NCBI GenBank assembly: GCA_031216445.1
Contig: CM062212.1
Coordinates: forward strand, 1,365,001 to 1,429,000
From: Lateolabrax maculatus
Lineage: Eukaryota > Chordata > Actinopteri > Acropomatiformes > Lateolabracidae
DNA: 64,000 nt
Direction: 5' to 3'
Of this stretch, positions 12,670 to 25,800 are shown one piece after another. Within the stretch, counting starts at the first letter, position 1. Every line of letters begins with the position of its first letter. The notes under the pieces were generated by a model. It saw only the letters and a program-made list of their open reading frames with translations, was not told the DNA's origin and made no database searches. A program made the position numbers and the translations under genes.

Positions 12670-14982
12670 TTAAACAAAATAAAACAACTAAAAATGAAAA
12701 CACAGTCGTGTAAAAGTAAGTTGAGGCAGTAAAATAATAATAATAATAATTATAACTTTTTAAGCTACTTGAAGCTTTAATCGACATGAAGTTGGTTAAA
12801 CTTCTCACCAAATCCTAGCGGCTCGTTGTTCCCGTTGTGATACGACAGACTTTCGTCGGACTCCGAACCCCAGTTACTGACAGACGGGCAAATAATGTTC
12901 ATAAAAACACAGACATTCATCAGCAGTGAAAGACTTCATTTACACCATGTGGCCAAAAGTATGTGGACACCCGACCATTACACCTATATGTAATTAGAGC
13001 TGAATCAGTTGATCAACAATATTCTATATTTAGTGATTCCAGCATCTCAAACACAAATATTTGCTGGTTTTTAATCCTTCTGTGATGGTAAACTGTGTAT
13101 TTGTTAAAAAAATAAGACACTTTAAAGACTTTGGTTCCTGGAACGTGATGGATGTTTTCAGACATTTATTTAATTAATCAGATTCAGTTGCAGCCCTACA
13201 TGGTTCCCACCAGTCACAAGGTTTAATTCAGTGTCAGCAAGCTTAATACATTATTATCTAATATTTTAAATGAGCCAATGAATTAATTTACACTTTTTAA
13301 GCATTCTCAAATCACTTCAAATGAAAGTTATACTGTGCAAAAATTTGTATCTATTCAACTTCTTGCTGTTTACGTTGAAGTTGCTTTGAAGCAGGAAAGA
13401 GTCGAACACAAGAAGAAAATATAATTATATCCTGCAGCTTTAAGATTTACCTGCAGTGGAACTGAAGTACACTCAAAGTGAGCGTCCACATACTTTTGGC
13501 CCTGTAGCGTGTATCAGTTTGGGAGTCATGTGGCGGTTCAGGCGTGGTGGTCGTGGCGCTCGGCGTACGTACTGCGTGAGCTCTATGGTGGCTCGGCGGG
13601 AGAAGGTCCACGCCGTCCTCTCTCTGATGTCGGCCGGGATGTCCGACTTGTCCTCGTAGCCCAGGAGGTAGTGGGTGAAACGCATCGAGGAGAAGTTGAT
13701 TTTCTGCAGCAAGCTGAGGAGCCCAGTGGTGAATGGTTAGAGAGCTGACCACAGCAGGTGATCATACACAGCTTCTAACTGAGACTGAGGACTCACGTCA
13801 TGCCCAGGACCCGAGTGTAGAAGTCCAGAGACCTCGCAGGATCTTTGACCCTCATCATCGTCTGCTGCATCATGAAGTCCTGCAGAGAACAGAGCCATCG
13901 AGGCAACGAAGGACACACAAAAACAAACCTTTAAAGCTTCACTAATCAACAGCAACTCTGGAAGACTCTCACACCGTTATCTCCAGCTCTGCAGCTCTGA
14001 GGAGCAGTTTAGCCTCTTTCAGATCCTAGTTTTGGTTTTTGTGGCACATTTCCTGTTTTTTCAGTTGCAGCTGTTTTTATCAAAAAATCTCCGATAAAAA
14101 CCGGCTGCACAGCAGACAGACTCAGTTCGAGAGCAGCTGGGGAACACAGTGGAGCATTAAGCAGCTAAAAAGCCTCAGGAGACCAAAAACAGAGCTAAAA
14201 GAGGGAGAATATTGACCTTAAATTCATCAGGTCAAGTGAAAACTTGAATGCAGGACTTTTCCTTCTGTTGCATTGGTATTTTTACTTTAGTAAAAGGATG
14301 CAGTACTTCCCTGGGTAGAGACTTATATCTCTGAAATACTTCCTTAAACCACCTTAAAAGCGAAAAGGTCTCGCTGAGTTCTGAGGATTATCCAGAATAA
14401 CCTGACGATGCTTCTGGAAAGACAAGTTGCTGTTGAGTTTGTCAAATGTCACTTTAAGCTTTAAGCACCACGAATGAAAAGGCGTTCAGCACGTCTGTAC
14501 CGGGGCGCCAAAAGCAAAGCTAAGTGTATGATCAGATAACACTGGACTGAATATTTTACATCATTTGGGTGAACTGGTTCCTGAAAGAATCTTTAAAATG
14601 AGCATCCCAGCTGAGCCTCTGCACAGTTTCAGTCTGTATATGAGGATAAAACCTGCTCTGTGTCTAAAGTAACACTTTAAATCTGCCTGCAGCTTGACAG
14701 ACATCCTGTACAAAATGTCTACATGTATGTAGAGTGTCAGTGTGGCCTACATGCATCTGCATGTCTGAAGCCACAGGTGAATTACTGCCAACAGGTTTGA
14801 CTGCATTACAACTTCACCACACAGCCTGGATGTTCTGCCGGAGCAGCACAATACAATCAAATAAAATCAACCCATGATAAATGAAGCAGTATTACAAACC
14901 TGACCCTCACCTCTGTGATCTGATCCCCCTCTTTGCAGGCAGCAGACGCAGCCTCGTCCGACAGTCCTTCTCTGTCCTCCAT
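11444..14982 (-). CDS. glo1: Glyoxalase I (lactoylglutathione lyase)
   Basis: Coding exons, in gene order, are 14982-14911, 13879-13797, 13713-13573, 12876-12809, 12600-12511 and 11583-11444, giving 197 residues (human 184). The enzyme is a cytosolic zinc metalloenzyme that isomerises the methylglyoxal-glutathione hemithioacetal to S-lactoylglutathione. All four metal ligands known from human GLO1 (Gln34, Glu100, His127, Glu173) are present as Gln30 (MMQQTMMRVKDP), Glu96 (RATIELTHNWG), His123 (GFGHIGIAVPDV) and Glu169 (DPDGYWIEIL). The His99 codon is split across the exon 3/4 junction, and correct splicing restores ELTH. The C-terminus continues about 13-17 residues past the mammalian end (after SLM). 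An intron between exons 3 and 4 contains a Tc1-like element, and exon 5 is preceded by a TG microsatellite. The identification is secure. Confidence 0.97.
11926..12170. repeat. Dispersed teleost repeat fragment in glo1 intron 5
   Basis: Contains TTACTTTACGTCACTACTTAG, CAGCTGCAACATTAAACAGA and CACTTTTACTTTTGGTACTTA, phrases shared with the repeats at 1490-1760 and 48397-48722. Confidence 0.45.
12235..12472. repeat. MITE-like repeat, family II copy B
   Basis: The left arm (TTATTATCAAAAAATCCCAT, from about 12255) and right arm (AATGGGGTTTGTTGACATGA, from about 12436) are imperfect inverted repeats. The interior shares long segments with copy A at 7590-7924. It lies in glo1 intron 5, ending about 40 bases from the exon 5 donor. 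Confidence 0.6.
12630..12667. repeat. CA/TG microsatellite near the glo1 exon 5 acceptor
   Basis: On the glo1 strand this is a (TG)19-type run beginning about 30 bases upstream of the exon 5 AG at 12601-12602. Confidence 0.9.
12941..13513. mobile_element. Non-autonomous Tc1/mariner-like element carrying a nested MITE
   Basis: The ends are inverted: TACACCATGTGGCCAAAAGT at 12941 faces ACTTTTGGCCCTGTAGCGTG at the right end, sharing GGCCAAAAGTATGTGGAC exactly, with TA at both termini as expected of Tc1/mariner insertion. The interior has no transposase. A second inverted-repeat element (12997-13196) sits inside it. It lies in glo1 intron 3 and ends about 60 bases from the exon 3 splice donor. 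Confidence 0.75.
12997..13196. repeat. MITE-like repeat, family I copy (reverse orientation)
   Basis: Ends in TTAATCAGATTCAGTTGCAG and begins GAGCTGAATCAGTTGATCAA. Related copies are at 19785-20065, 40475-40625 and 42726-43060. This is a family I recognise as ubiquitous in percomorphs (CTGCAACTA/ATTAATCGTTGCAG termini). Confidence 0.6.
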
Positions 14983-16450
14983 GGCTCTCAGATCAGGCTG
15001 AATGAACACACAGATTCCTCCACACACTCATATCTCTGCGCCGCCTTCAAGTGCTGCTCGTAAGATTGGACTTCTGAGATGTGACGTCCTGCTTGGTTGT
15101 TTTTTACTTTTAGAGTGACTTGATCTTTGTCCGTCCAGGTGGATGTTCATCAGTCGTGCCTTCGTCTCATGTCGCCTTTTGTGCAAATTTGTCTTGGCTG
15201 CATGTTTGCAGCCGTAAAGCTCCTGACAAACACTGAACACTGGTTTGACCTTATTTATATATTTCTGGTATTTTACCTTCAGATTTTGCACCAAGAACCC
15301 TTAAATCTCACATCCAAATATCATTAAAGGACAGACCATTTTTAAAACTTTGGTTTGTGGTAATTTCCTGCATTGGTGTCGTTTTTCTCTGGTTTTTAAA
15401 GGTGCTTTAGACATAAACTTGCTGCTGGTACTGCAAATATTACTTGCACTATTACTACGAAAGCTACTCTTATAGTATTCACTCTGTTACTACAACTTCT
15501 CCCTGATTAAAGTCCCCACTTGTGGCTGCATGTTGCTGCCACTATGACAGGAGAAAAATGGCTCAGTTTCTCATCATGACAACTTTTCATGTTATAAGAA
15601 GAGATTTGTTATTTCATTATCACTACATATCAACTTATGTTCTACGAGAAAAGTTAAATTTTGTCGTTATAACAAGACACTGATACATTGAACTTGTGTT
15701 GTAACAAGATAAACGTCTCATTTTGGCAGCTCAGATGTCACAGAAAAGTCAGATTTTCTGCAGTTTAGATATTTCCAACTGAACCTGAAGGCAGCAGCCA
15801 GGTGTATGTGAGGGGAGGGGTCACAGGTTCAGCTGCTGCCTTCAGGTCCTGACTGAACTATTGTGAAAGCCCCAGCCGCAGAAGTGGACTGAACACTTCA
15901 CCTCTGCTGCTACCAGCCAGGAAGACGTGTCTGGAACATGGAAGCAGAGAATTCCTTTGTTCGTTTGTTTTGTTGTCTAAGAATATAATTCTGATGAACA
16001 AGCTATGTAAAATGACATGCTGGTTGTAAACATTAACTTTAAGAGAGTCAACTCCCAATATGTTTGGTTGTTGTCGTAAACCCTGGGGGGGATCTTGCAG
16101 AATGCAAATGAAGAATGCAGTTAAGCTGAGCTGCAGGTCTGAACAGGAAAGAGATGAGGGAGGATGAGTGGGTGGACCGACACTAACACACCCTGGGTCT
16201 GGATCAGATTTTAGACCAACTAATCCCCCTCAGACCCTAAATCCATAAGTATCCAACACAGTAAACATGCATTAGGATCCGATGGTGGATCTTTGTCTGC
16301 CCGTATATTTCTGGTGGTGGATTTCTAACTGCTGCTAGAATAATAAGATCCAGGGATCAACTCCAGTTATTCTTGTGTACTAAAGAACAGCAAAATTATC
16401 TGCTCAGTTTAAATATAAAAATCAGCATAACAAAAAAAAGAAACTATTTA

Positions 16451-16494
16451 TTAGATTTGACAACTATTTAAAAACAAATAGTTGCCAAATCTAA
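16451..16494. repeat. Near-perfect inverted repeat (19-base arms, 6-base loop)
   Basis: TTAGATTTGACAACTATTT at 16451-16469 and AAATAGTTGCCAAATCTAA at 16476-16494 pair at 18 of 19 positions (the other is A opposite C), with loop AAAAAC. Confidence 0.9.
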
Positions 16495-16589
16495 CTAATC
16501 TTAAAATAAAAAGCTTATAAATAATCATCACAAAATGGTTCCCCGGAAATAACTCAAATGAAGCTGATCCACTACACTTCAACTCAAAT

Positions 16590-16595
16590 TTTATT
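16590..16595 (-). terminator. Candidate bub1 polyadenylation signal
   Basis: TTTATT on the + strand reads AATAAA on the bub1 strand, about 215 bases beyond the bub1 stop codon. Confidence 0.5.
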
Positions 16596-16810
16596 TTTCA
16601 CCAAAGAAACATGGTCATCACTCCCAGAAGTCAAACAATTGGAAGCAGATAAAATGAGAGAAAAAAAAAAAAAAAAACTAAAATATTTACATTTTATATT
16701 TGTACAAATGCTGATCAGAGACTCGAACCCTCCGCGGTGACATTTCACCACGGCTTTAAAAATGGAAAATTAAATCCCGAATTGACCGGAGCAGATGTCT
16801 GTCGTCCCGG

Positions 16811-19800
16811 TCACCTCCGAGCCGCCTTGCGACTCTCCAGCAGCAGCACCACCAGGCGGCTCTTCAGGGTGGGCAGCTTCCGGCTGTAGTCCTGCTGCAG
16901 GACGGACGCCAGTCTGCAGCGGAGGCTGCGCAGGCTCGGCGGGGAGCCGCAGCCCGGCACGTTCAGCAGGGTGTGGAAGAACTCCTGCCACAAGTCGCTG
17001 TGGGGGTTCCTGTGGAGACGGTCACAACATCCTGTTATGTTGCTGTTATGCAAGTTAAACTACTAGTTTTGTCTATAGAAAGTTAACAGGACCATACAAA
17101 CAAAGAACTGCATCATTTTATCTGATTCGTTTAATGTTTAATACCACGTGGACCGCAGATACAGGTCGGATTTATTTGTAGAAAATAATTTCAATTAAAA
17201 AAAAAGATGAATTACGATCTGAACTGGAGGATTCACCTTCTAAATACACCGTTTGTCTTCCACACGCCGCCTTCGTTCGTCACTTGCATGTACGTCCCGA
17301 ACAGCATGCAGTAGACAGTCCCTGCTATTCCAAAGTAATCCGTCTACACACACACACACACACACACACAGGACACAAGAAGCAGTGAGACTTTAAATAA
17401 ACCTGCCTAAATGTGTCTTAGTTGGTGTTTAAATCGAATCTGAATTTTATAATCAAATTTTAGTTTTGCTGCCTGAAGCTCTGAAACAAAGTAAAACTCT
17501 CTCTGTATTAATGCAACACTGGTTTTCAGTTTAACGAATGACATCACAGAGTAATTAAATATAATCAAACGTCCTCACCTGATAGTTCCACGGTTTCCCG
17601 CTGAGCATCTCGGTACACTGGAAGCCTGACGTCAGACACTTGGCGCTGAAAGCGGTGCCTTCTGGGAAAAGCTCCATGTCGATGCTCTGTCCGAGGTCGA
17701 TGAGGACGAGGCCGTGGTCCACGTTCTCCGACTCGAAGCACTTGTTCTCCAAGAACCTGAAATGCGGCATCACACTGGTTCAAATGGGGGGGGGGGGGGT
17801 CCTACAGAAACACAGAGATACTAAACGCAGTTATTGATCGGTACCTCTCTCCCAGCAGGAAGTTGTCAGGTTTGACGTCGGCGTGGATGATGTGGATGTC
17901 GTGCAGCTGCTCCACCATCTGCAGGATACAGATGGTGAAGTACATGACGAGAGGGGGGGGCATCACCTTGTCGCTCAGCGTTTTATAGATGTTCACTGCG
18001 TTCTGAAAGCGGAGTCACAGTTTAGTGTTTAGGATCATGTTTCGTGTTAGTGTGAGCGGCGCGTCACGGAGCCTTCGAGGCGATCGCACATCGATGTTGA
18101 GCGTACCAGCAGGGTGCCGTAGTTGTGGAGCTCGCCGAGCAGCACGCTTCCGTTGTGGAAGAGGTGAGCCGAGCGGACGCTGCCGTAAAGATGGCGGACG
18201 TCGGGCCGCAGCCGAGCGTCCAGCTGAGTGTTGATGTAAAACTCCCAGGGATTGGCCGGCTTCTGAACCTGCGGCAACAAACGTTCACCAGGAACACGAA
18301 GCAGAAAGTCATTTTTTGTTTAATGAGAAAAACCATTTAATAAAAAGAGAGTAAAAGAGTGAAACCATCTTACCTTTAACACCATCCTCTCCGAGGTCAT
18401 GGGGTCAGTGGCCTGGTACACTGTTGCAAAAGCTCCTTCTCCCAGGACGCAGTCGACTCGCAGGGACGCTTTTCCTGTCAGAGGGAAAACGTTTTAAATG
18501 TTTTCAACACACAGTTCAGTGGTGCGTTTGTTTCAAAGCAGAAAATTGGTCGCAGACCAACAAACACACCCAGATCACGATTATTAAAGTGTGTTAAACC
18601 TCATCTGACCTGAACTATAATGTTGGCTTAGACTTTGCCTAAATTTACGCAAAAAGAAAAATCCCAAAACACAGCAAAGAGCAACATTTAAGATGAATAA
18701 ATAATAAGTCAACTAACAAAACGAGTATTTAGCTTCATAAATGTTTTTCAGATGATTTAAAACATGTTCTCAGTTTTTGTTGGACTCTTTGTTCAGTGTA
18801 TTTAGACTTTAGAGGGTCTGTAGGTGTGTTTTTCATCAGAACCAGGCTAGCTGATCTTAAACCAGACAGTGACTAATCAGAAAAGAGAAAATAATAATGA
18901 GTGAATCCGTCAGTGAGCAGAATGAGGAGTGGCGGCTGCTCACCCATGCTGATGGTCATCTTCGGGCTGATGTTGGGCACGTTGCACTGCCAGGTGATGC
19001 AGCGGGGGTGGGAGGTGAGAGGCGGGGTGAGTGTTGACAGCAGATCAGAGATCAGCTCGTCGTCCCAGGGATCCGACAGCAGCTGGACCGCGGCCGTCCT
19101 GGCCGGCGTTGCGTTCATGGATGCGGCTGCGCTCGGCCTCGGCCCTCGGTCCGGACTCATCATGGGTTCGTCCGCGGAGCTGAACTGCACCGGGCTCATG
19201 GGCACGTCGGCACACGGCTGCAGCTGCTCCGGACTCATGGGGACGTCCCGGCTCTCTTTGAGCCGACAGGGGCTCAGGAAGGCGTCCAGGTCCGGCTCCA
19301 CCGTGACCTCAGGGCTTCTGATGGCCGGCCACTCTGGGCTCATGGGAACATCACACGCTTGTTTCTGGACTCGTTCTGGGCTGGCGGGTTTGTTTAAATC
19401 TTCCATGATTGTAAAAGGTTCGCTTCTGGGTTTGACTGAACTCCCTGAATGTTGTGAGATCAGAGGAGCCGGTTTGGGGAGCTGCTCGGGGCTCGAGTAC
19501 ACCTCCCAGCAGGGGGCCGTGGTCCTGGGGACGGAGGACTCGGTGGGAAAGATGGTCTGGTCTCTGAAGGAGAGCGCAGCAGGGGGCAGAGGCTGCACCA
19601 TGGTGATGGAGGAGGTGGTCAGGCAGTGCTGGGCTGTGGCCAGGCCCTCGCCCACGATGGTGCCCTGTCTCTCGGAGGAAGGCACGAGCTGGCTGACGGC
19701 GGTCTCGTTAGCCGGACTCTGCTCCATGATGGGGCTGAGGGAGGGAACAGAGGACACGTGTCTCAGATACAGAGATCGACTTTCATTATCAGTTAAACAA

Positions 19801-22800
19801 TCCAGAGTCTAAACAGTCTTTTAGTCCATAAAATGTCAGAAAATATTAAAAGATGTGTCACATATTTCCCAGAGCTCAATGTGACGTCTTGACATGGCTT
19901 GTTTTGTAAAAAACAAACTAAATTAACTCATAAACATCCTCACATCTGAGAAGCTGAAACCAGAGAAAGTTTGCTTGATAAATGACTTAAATGTTTGACC
20001 AGTTATCCAAATTGTTGTCCATTGATTTTCTGTAAAGCTACTAATCACTGAATGTATTAGTCACTTCAGTTCAATACATTGCTTCAGGCTCCACATCTGG
20101 TTTTGAACATTAACCGGCAGCGACATGACATTCTCGTCCGCTCACACATTAAAGCCTCATGGCTTCAATTAAACAGGCTCAAACTTAATAAAACAGCTTT
20201 AAAACTTTCTGAAATGGTCAAAAGTAACAACAATAACCAATAACCCCAGCGTATCTGCACATCATGCTTTCAATCAATCATGATATTAACAGAAATATTC
20301 CCCTAATATAGATTTGTATCTCCATATAATAAAATCACATCTTGATGTATTTTTACTTAATGGTTTTAAACGAAGAAATCGTGGCCCTGCTTACAAACGA
20401 TTACATGTGACTGTTTAAAATGTCCTCTTCGGGTTTCTAAAGGCAGTTGATACCCTGAATACCCGAGAATCGATCAGGGCGGATTGGTTACCTGAGTTTC
20501 TTTGGCTGACGTCTGATAAAAGCTTCGTCATCAGCATCGCCACCATCACAGTTGTTCTCTGGAGAAAAAGAAAAAACACATTTTAAAAAATGAATCTAAG
20601 TATGCGAGTTGTGAACTGGAGCAGCTTCGGTCGCCCCGTACCTTGGTCCTGGTAGAAGTTGCCGCTGAGAGGCGTTTTGTGTGTGAACGGCGTGGAGACG
20701 AACTGAGCCAACATGGCGAAGTCTGTGGTGCTGTTGGGACAAGCTGCCAGCGAGTTGAGGGAGTTGTAGCGAGCGCCCCACATGGTGCTCTCATCTGGCA
20801 TCAGGTCCTGAGGAGTCTCCTGATCGGCAAAAACACATGACAACGTGGTCCAAACGTGTTTAAAACTGTGAGATCTGAGGAGCTTTACAGTTTACATCAA
20901 TACGGCTGGGGTCAAACAGGGTTCCCACACCTTCTTGAACATCAAATTCAAGGACTTTCCAGACCCAATTCAAGGACCCAACACGGCATAGTTTGAGACA
21001 CGGACCGGGATTAATTACTGTTACAACACTGAGAACTTTTAAAGGACCTGTGGGAACCTTGGGGGTTTCTGATTGAAACCAGATGAGAGATGTAACAAAG
21101 AAGACACAAATTACAAATCAGAAATGTTCAAATCGTCGACATTAAAAAAAACACATCAGATAAATCCTGATGCTCTTAAAAATAAATAACAGGTTGCTGA
21201 CATGAAGGTAAAGCACATTGCTGACATTATAGAAGTTACCAGCTGAAAACCCTGCACACTTTGAGTCATTAACAACATTGGTCTTTGTGAAAAAGTGGAC
21301 AAATCTCAACATCTTTATTAAGTGGCATTTTTTTCTTCACACTCACATTGGGTTTGTTAGACACTGGGATTTCAGCCAGAGCTCTGATTGGTTTAGACTT
21401 CTCGACCACAGACGGGGCAGCGACGCTGAACAGAGTGAGAGAGGGACAAAACCGCAGGAACATTATTCATATCAATGTTTATTTCATCATAGAAGCACAT
21501 AGAACAAGTCAGAATATTAAAGATATGCGTATGTCTCTGGAACATTAAATAACACCTGACTGACTTTATATATATTTACCTCCCATTTTCTTTGTCATTG
21601 TTGTCCTGGAAGATGGTGAACCCGGCTGCGGTCGAGGGCTTGGTCGAAGAGGCGACGGCTCCTTCAAAAATCAATGAGAAGAATTTGGTCGACATGCGGA
21701 AAGCTGCAGGAAAACTTTGATAGGAAGCTCGACAATTTCAGAATCTATCATCCAAACATTTTCCCGCAGTCGGACGCAGAAAGATGTGATGTTATTGAAC
21801 AGAAACACGCATATCGAAACTGCTCTTTGGTGAGACAAGGCTTCAAAATGTGCTTTCCATTTAAATTCTATTGCACTTCATAATCAATTACCATCTTGAT
21901 TCATTGTATTGATCTGTGAGTCAGCAAATTTCTAATTAACTTTGACTGCAGCATCAGTTTCGACACAAACTGAAAAAGAGGCAGGATGATGTTGTATTGT
22001 GAAATATTTAACTTCTATTTAACTTACAAACCTGTAATGTTAAGTTAATTGATTAAGTTCATTTTAGATGCTGGTTTACAGCTGCAGAAACATTTTGATT
22101 AGACCCAATAAAACCTTGAATAAAAGGCCTGTTTTTAAGATTTACCGTTTCTTTGGCAGTCGGGAGCGAACTCCATCTCAGCAGAGCTGAGCATCGATGT
22201 GTTGTTGAACGGGTCATTTAGGAGGGTCGGGGCGTGGAACATGTCCATGATCACATCTGGATGACACAAAGCCAGATTACACATAAACACAATAGAGCAA
22301 AGTAGATGAACTGCAGGACACACTGAGAAAGCTGAAAACATCACATGTGAGCAGGAAGAAAGAACTGGGACTCAGTGGTATTTAATGGTGCTTTAAACCC
22401 ATAAAGCATAAAGAAACATCCCAAGCGAAGAGGTCGTCGTGCTCACCCAGTGCCTCCCGTGTGTTGACGGTGGGCGACGGCAGCACCCGTGACGGGGTGG
22501 CCTGAGCACAGCCCAGTGAAGTGTTGGGAGTGATGTGAGACAAATTAGCTGTGCCTCCCTGTGACACTGAGGGAGACACAAAGAGAAGGTTTGAAGACAT
22601 TCACAGGCGGGTACAGTCAGAGGGCTCGGTGGTGAACAGCTGGTTTACTTACTGTTCAGGGTCTCCTCGGGCTCCGGGGGGTGACCGACATCCCTGAGGG
22701 GAGAAAGATTGATCGGAGAAAGCAGTTTAGAAAATATTATAATACAGTTCATCTGGACTTTCAGACTGCTCCTGCCTCATTCAGAAAACTGAAATATTCC

Positions 22801-25800
22801 AGACGCTTATTGTCTCGTTTTAAACACGTTTCTGTGGCATTCAGCTATTCAGACACACAGTATGTGGCATCTATAGGAAAACTGTGGAGGTTCTTTGAGA
22901 ATGTAAAAATAAAAGGTTTCACATTTATAACTGCAGACTTATTAGAAAATATGTCATTAACAGAGGCGATTAGAAGCGACTCACTGGCGTGTGGTGTTGA
23001 GCTCCGGGGGTCTGCGGTTCTCTGAGCTGCTCGGCTGAACTCGGTCGTTCTGGCAGAGAACGTCAGTGTTCGCAGCAGAGACGCAGGCGGGCATGTGGAG
23101 CGACAGGTTCGCCTGCTCGAAGCCGACGGGCAGCTGAACCGAGCGAGGCCGAACCACTGAGGGCTGGGCAGGTAAATAAACACTCCTGTCGGGCAGGAAA
23201 GAGGGAGGAAGGGATCCCTCTGTGCCGGCAGCCCAGCCGGTGTTCTGCTGTCGGGGAGGTTCGGGCACGGCGGCGGCCTCTTGGATGAAGGTCGGGGAGG
23301 TGTGTAACCTCAGGCCAAGGGAGTGTCGGCTGCTCAGGCGGCTTGAGGGAAGAGGACGCCCAAAGGACTGCTGGGTAGGATTAGGGTTCACACCGGTGGC
23401 TGTTTCTACTACAGACAGCTGTAACAAGAAAACAAACGTGGGGTTTTATGAAAGTTTTCACAAAAAACAAACAAACAAACAAACAAAAAAACACTAAAAT
23501 GCATCCTGTTCTGTTCCTTGTATGTAATTTGTTTGGCAATCACCATATCTGTGACTGTGCTTCATTAGAAATATCTGGTGTAGCTTTAATTATCTTATAA
23601 TTAGGAATGATCTCATGTCCACGCATGTTAGTCGGCTGTGGGGACCTGAAACCATTCTGTTTCCAGGTGCATGTACTGTTTACATGTAAAATGAATTGCC
23701 AGTCTGCTGGATCTGCAGCCTCACCCTCTGTGATGAAGCCTGGCTGGTTAAAACTCCACAGGCTTCCAGATCCTGGTTTAGTTTCTCCAACAAGCATTTC
23801 ATGCTCAGGATTCCCTCCTCCTGCTCCCTCAGCTGCCTCTCCGCTTCAAGCAAAACAAAAACAGATGTTATAACAAAGTTAAAATCTTTTTTCCAGTATT
23901 TGGGATTTGTTTTTAACCCATAATCATCTCAGAGCAGATTAGGTTTTTCCCCCCACTGCAGTTGGGTTTATAAACCACCAGCTTACTGATTTCTCTCTGC
24001 TCCTTCTCCTGCTTCTCCCGGAGTTTACGGAAGTATTTTTCTGCTCGGACCTCCTCAAAGCACAATTCAGATCCTTCGCAAACGAGTTCATCTGTCATGT
24101 GCTCTGACACAGTATGAACGCCGGAGCCGTGACCGGAGGAAATCGCTCCTGAAGTCTCAGAGCGAGAGACTCTGTGGAGGAGAACAGAGATCAGATAATA
24201 ACATCATTTCACTTTACAGTTTCCCACAGTCCACTCCAACCAGAAGTCAAACCTCTAAGAGTACATGATAAAACTATGTAAATATGTGAGTTAACAGAAA
24301 TAAGTCAAAATCAATAATGGACGAGTCTGAAAACTACTGATATTTACCAAATCTAATATTTTAGATTTCCTTAATTCCAGACTCATCTTGGATAAGTTTA
24401 AAAAGGATATAATTTACATTACAAGAGATCTGTGGTAGACTGCCAACAATAATCTCAGCACGAGAATAACACATCTGTGTTAAAACAGCAGAGGAGGTGT
24501 GGTTAAAATAAATGATCATAAACGGGATGACTTCTTGTTATGCAAACACTGGTGTGACTATAAACAGATTCTCTTTTCTAATATAATGTATTTATTCTGT
24601 TTTTGTGTCCTCTCCATCCATTCGTTTGTTCGTCCGTCTGTCCAACAAAACATCTCATCTTTGTTGGTAAGTTCGCCCTCTACTGACACTTATGGAAGTT
24701 TACATTTAATATTCACTCTTAATTGTAAGAAAAGGAGCCAAAGTGTGTTGTTCTCTTAATGGCGACGCACTTCGATCCAAAACTTCACTTTTTATAACCC
24801 TGGTACATTTTAGAGGAAGAGCTCAGGTGCTCTCCATCCTGTCCTGACGCAGAAGCATGAACCATCTTACAGAAAACCCTTTTGAAACAACGAACACTAA
24901 CTTACATTATGGTGGTTTTATTTGTGGGTGGTTTGGGCAGACAATCCACAGGGGCCTGAAACAGAGAAGAAAGATTATTAGAGGATTTGGAAAGCAGACA
25001 CTGGGGTTATTAATGGAAATTCAAAGACACACACCTTGTTTTGAGCGACGGGTTCTCTGTGTGATGACATCTGATTGGTTAAATGGGAGTTTTGCAAAGG
25101 GTTACGACCTCCTGCTTTATTAAATATTAAAATAAAAACAGTTAGCAGTTGATTTGATATATAGAAACAAATTAAACATTTTTTAATAAACAAGCAAGTA
25201 AATTCACTCTTACCTGTTACTGGTGTCTGGCTTCTGGTTCTCATTTGAAACTGCCTGCAGATCAGATTTAGTTTTTTTTAGCACATTAAAGCCGTTGCTG
25301 TGTATGTTGGTGACATATTGTTCTACAGTGTTTAGTATGCACTCAAACAATGATGTAACACCGTCAAATGTAAAGCTGCCATTCACATATTTAACACACA
25401 ATATCGTCTTTAGTATACAGTCACATGAAGGCTAGATAAGGCTAGATTAATACCTTCAGGTCGTGGACACATAAGCATTTGTGATGTGATTGTCACCTCA
25501 CACCCTGGTCAAAATAATCTAACCTAGTTTTCCTTGGATGGAGTGCACATAAACAAAAGCCACTAACAGCCCATGAAAGCAGCACAGTTTTGTGGAAACA
25601 CTCAGTACTTGTTTTTGGTGTGAAAATTGACCAATTTCACAGATATGGAAGATAATGTGCCAGCTTCAGAAACTACAATCAAGCACAATATGTCTGGTGT
25701 CTGTGCACTCCTAACATGTTCAAATATGTGTTGACAACCAGTCACCAGTCCTGGGCCATTACACTGACTCTCTAGGTGACTAAAGAACTCCAAACCTAAC

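Larger units (their letters stand above)
14983..16810. other. glo1 promoter side and bub1 3' flank
   Basis: No gene supported. The glo1 promoter must lie just above 14982, but I see no TATA box or CpG island there. A hairpin-forming inverted repeat lies at 16451-16494. A leftward AATAAA at 16595-16590 is the likely bub1 polyadenylation signal, about 215 bases past its stop. The rest is AT-rich and featureless to me. Confidence 0.5.

Noticed and set aside
18901..19812. 303-codon plus-strand frame opposite bub1 exon 18
   Set aside because: Antisense shadow. The minus-strand frame carries the recognisable BUB1 sequence with correct splice phases.
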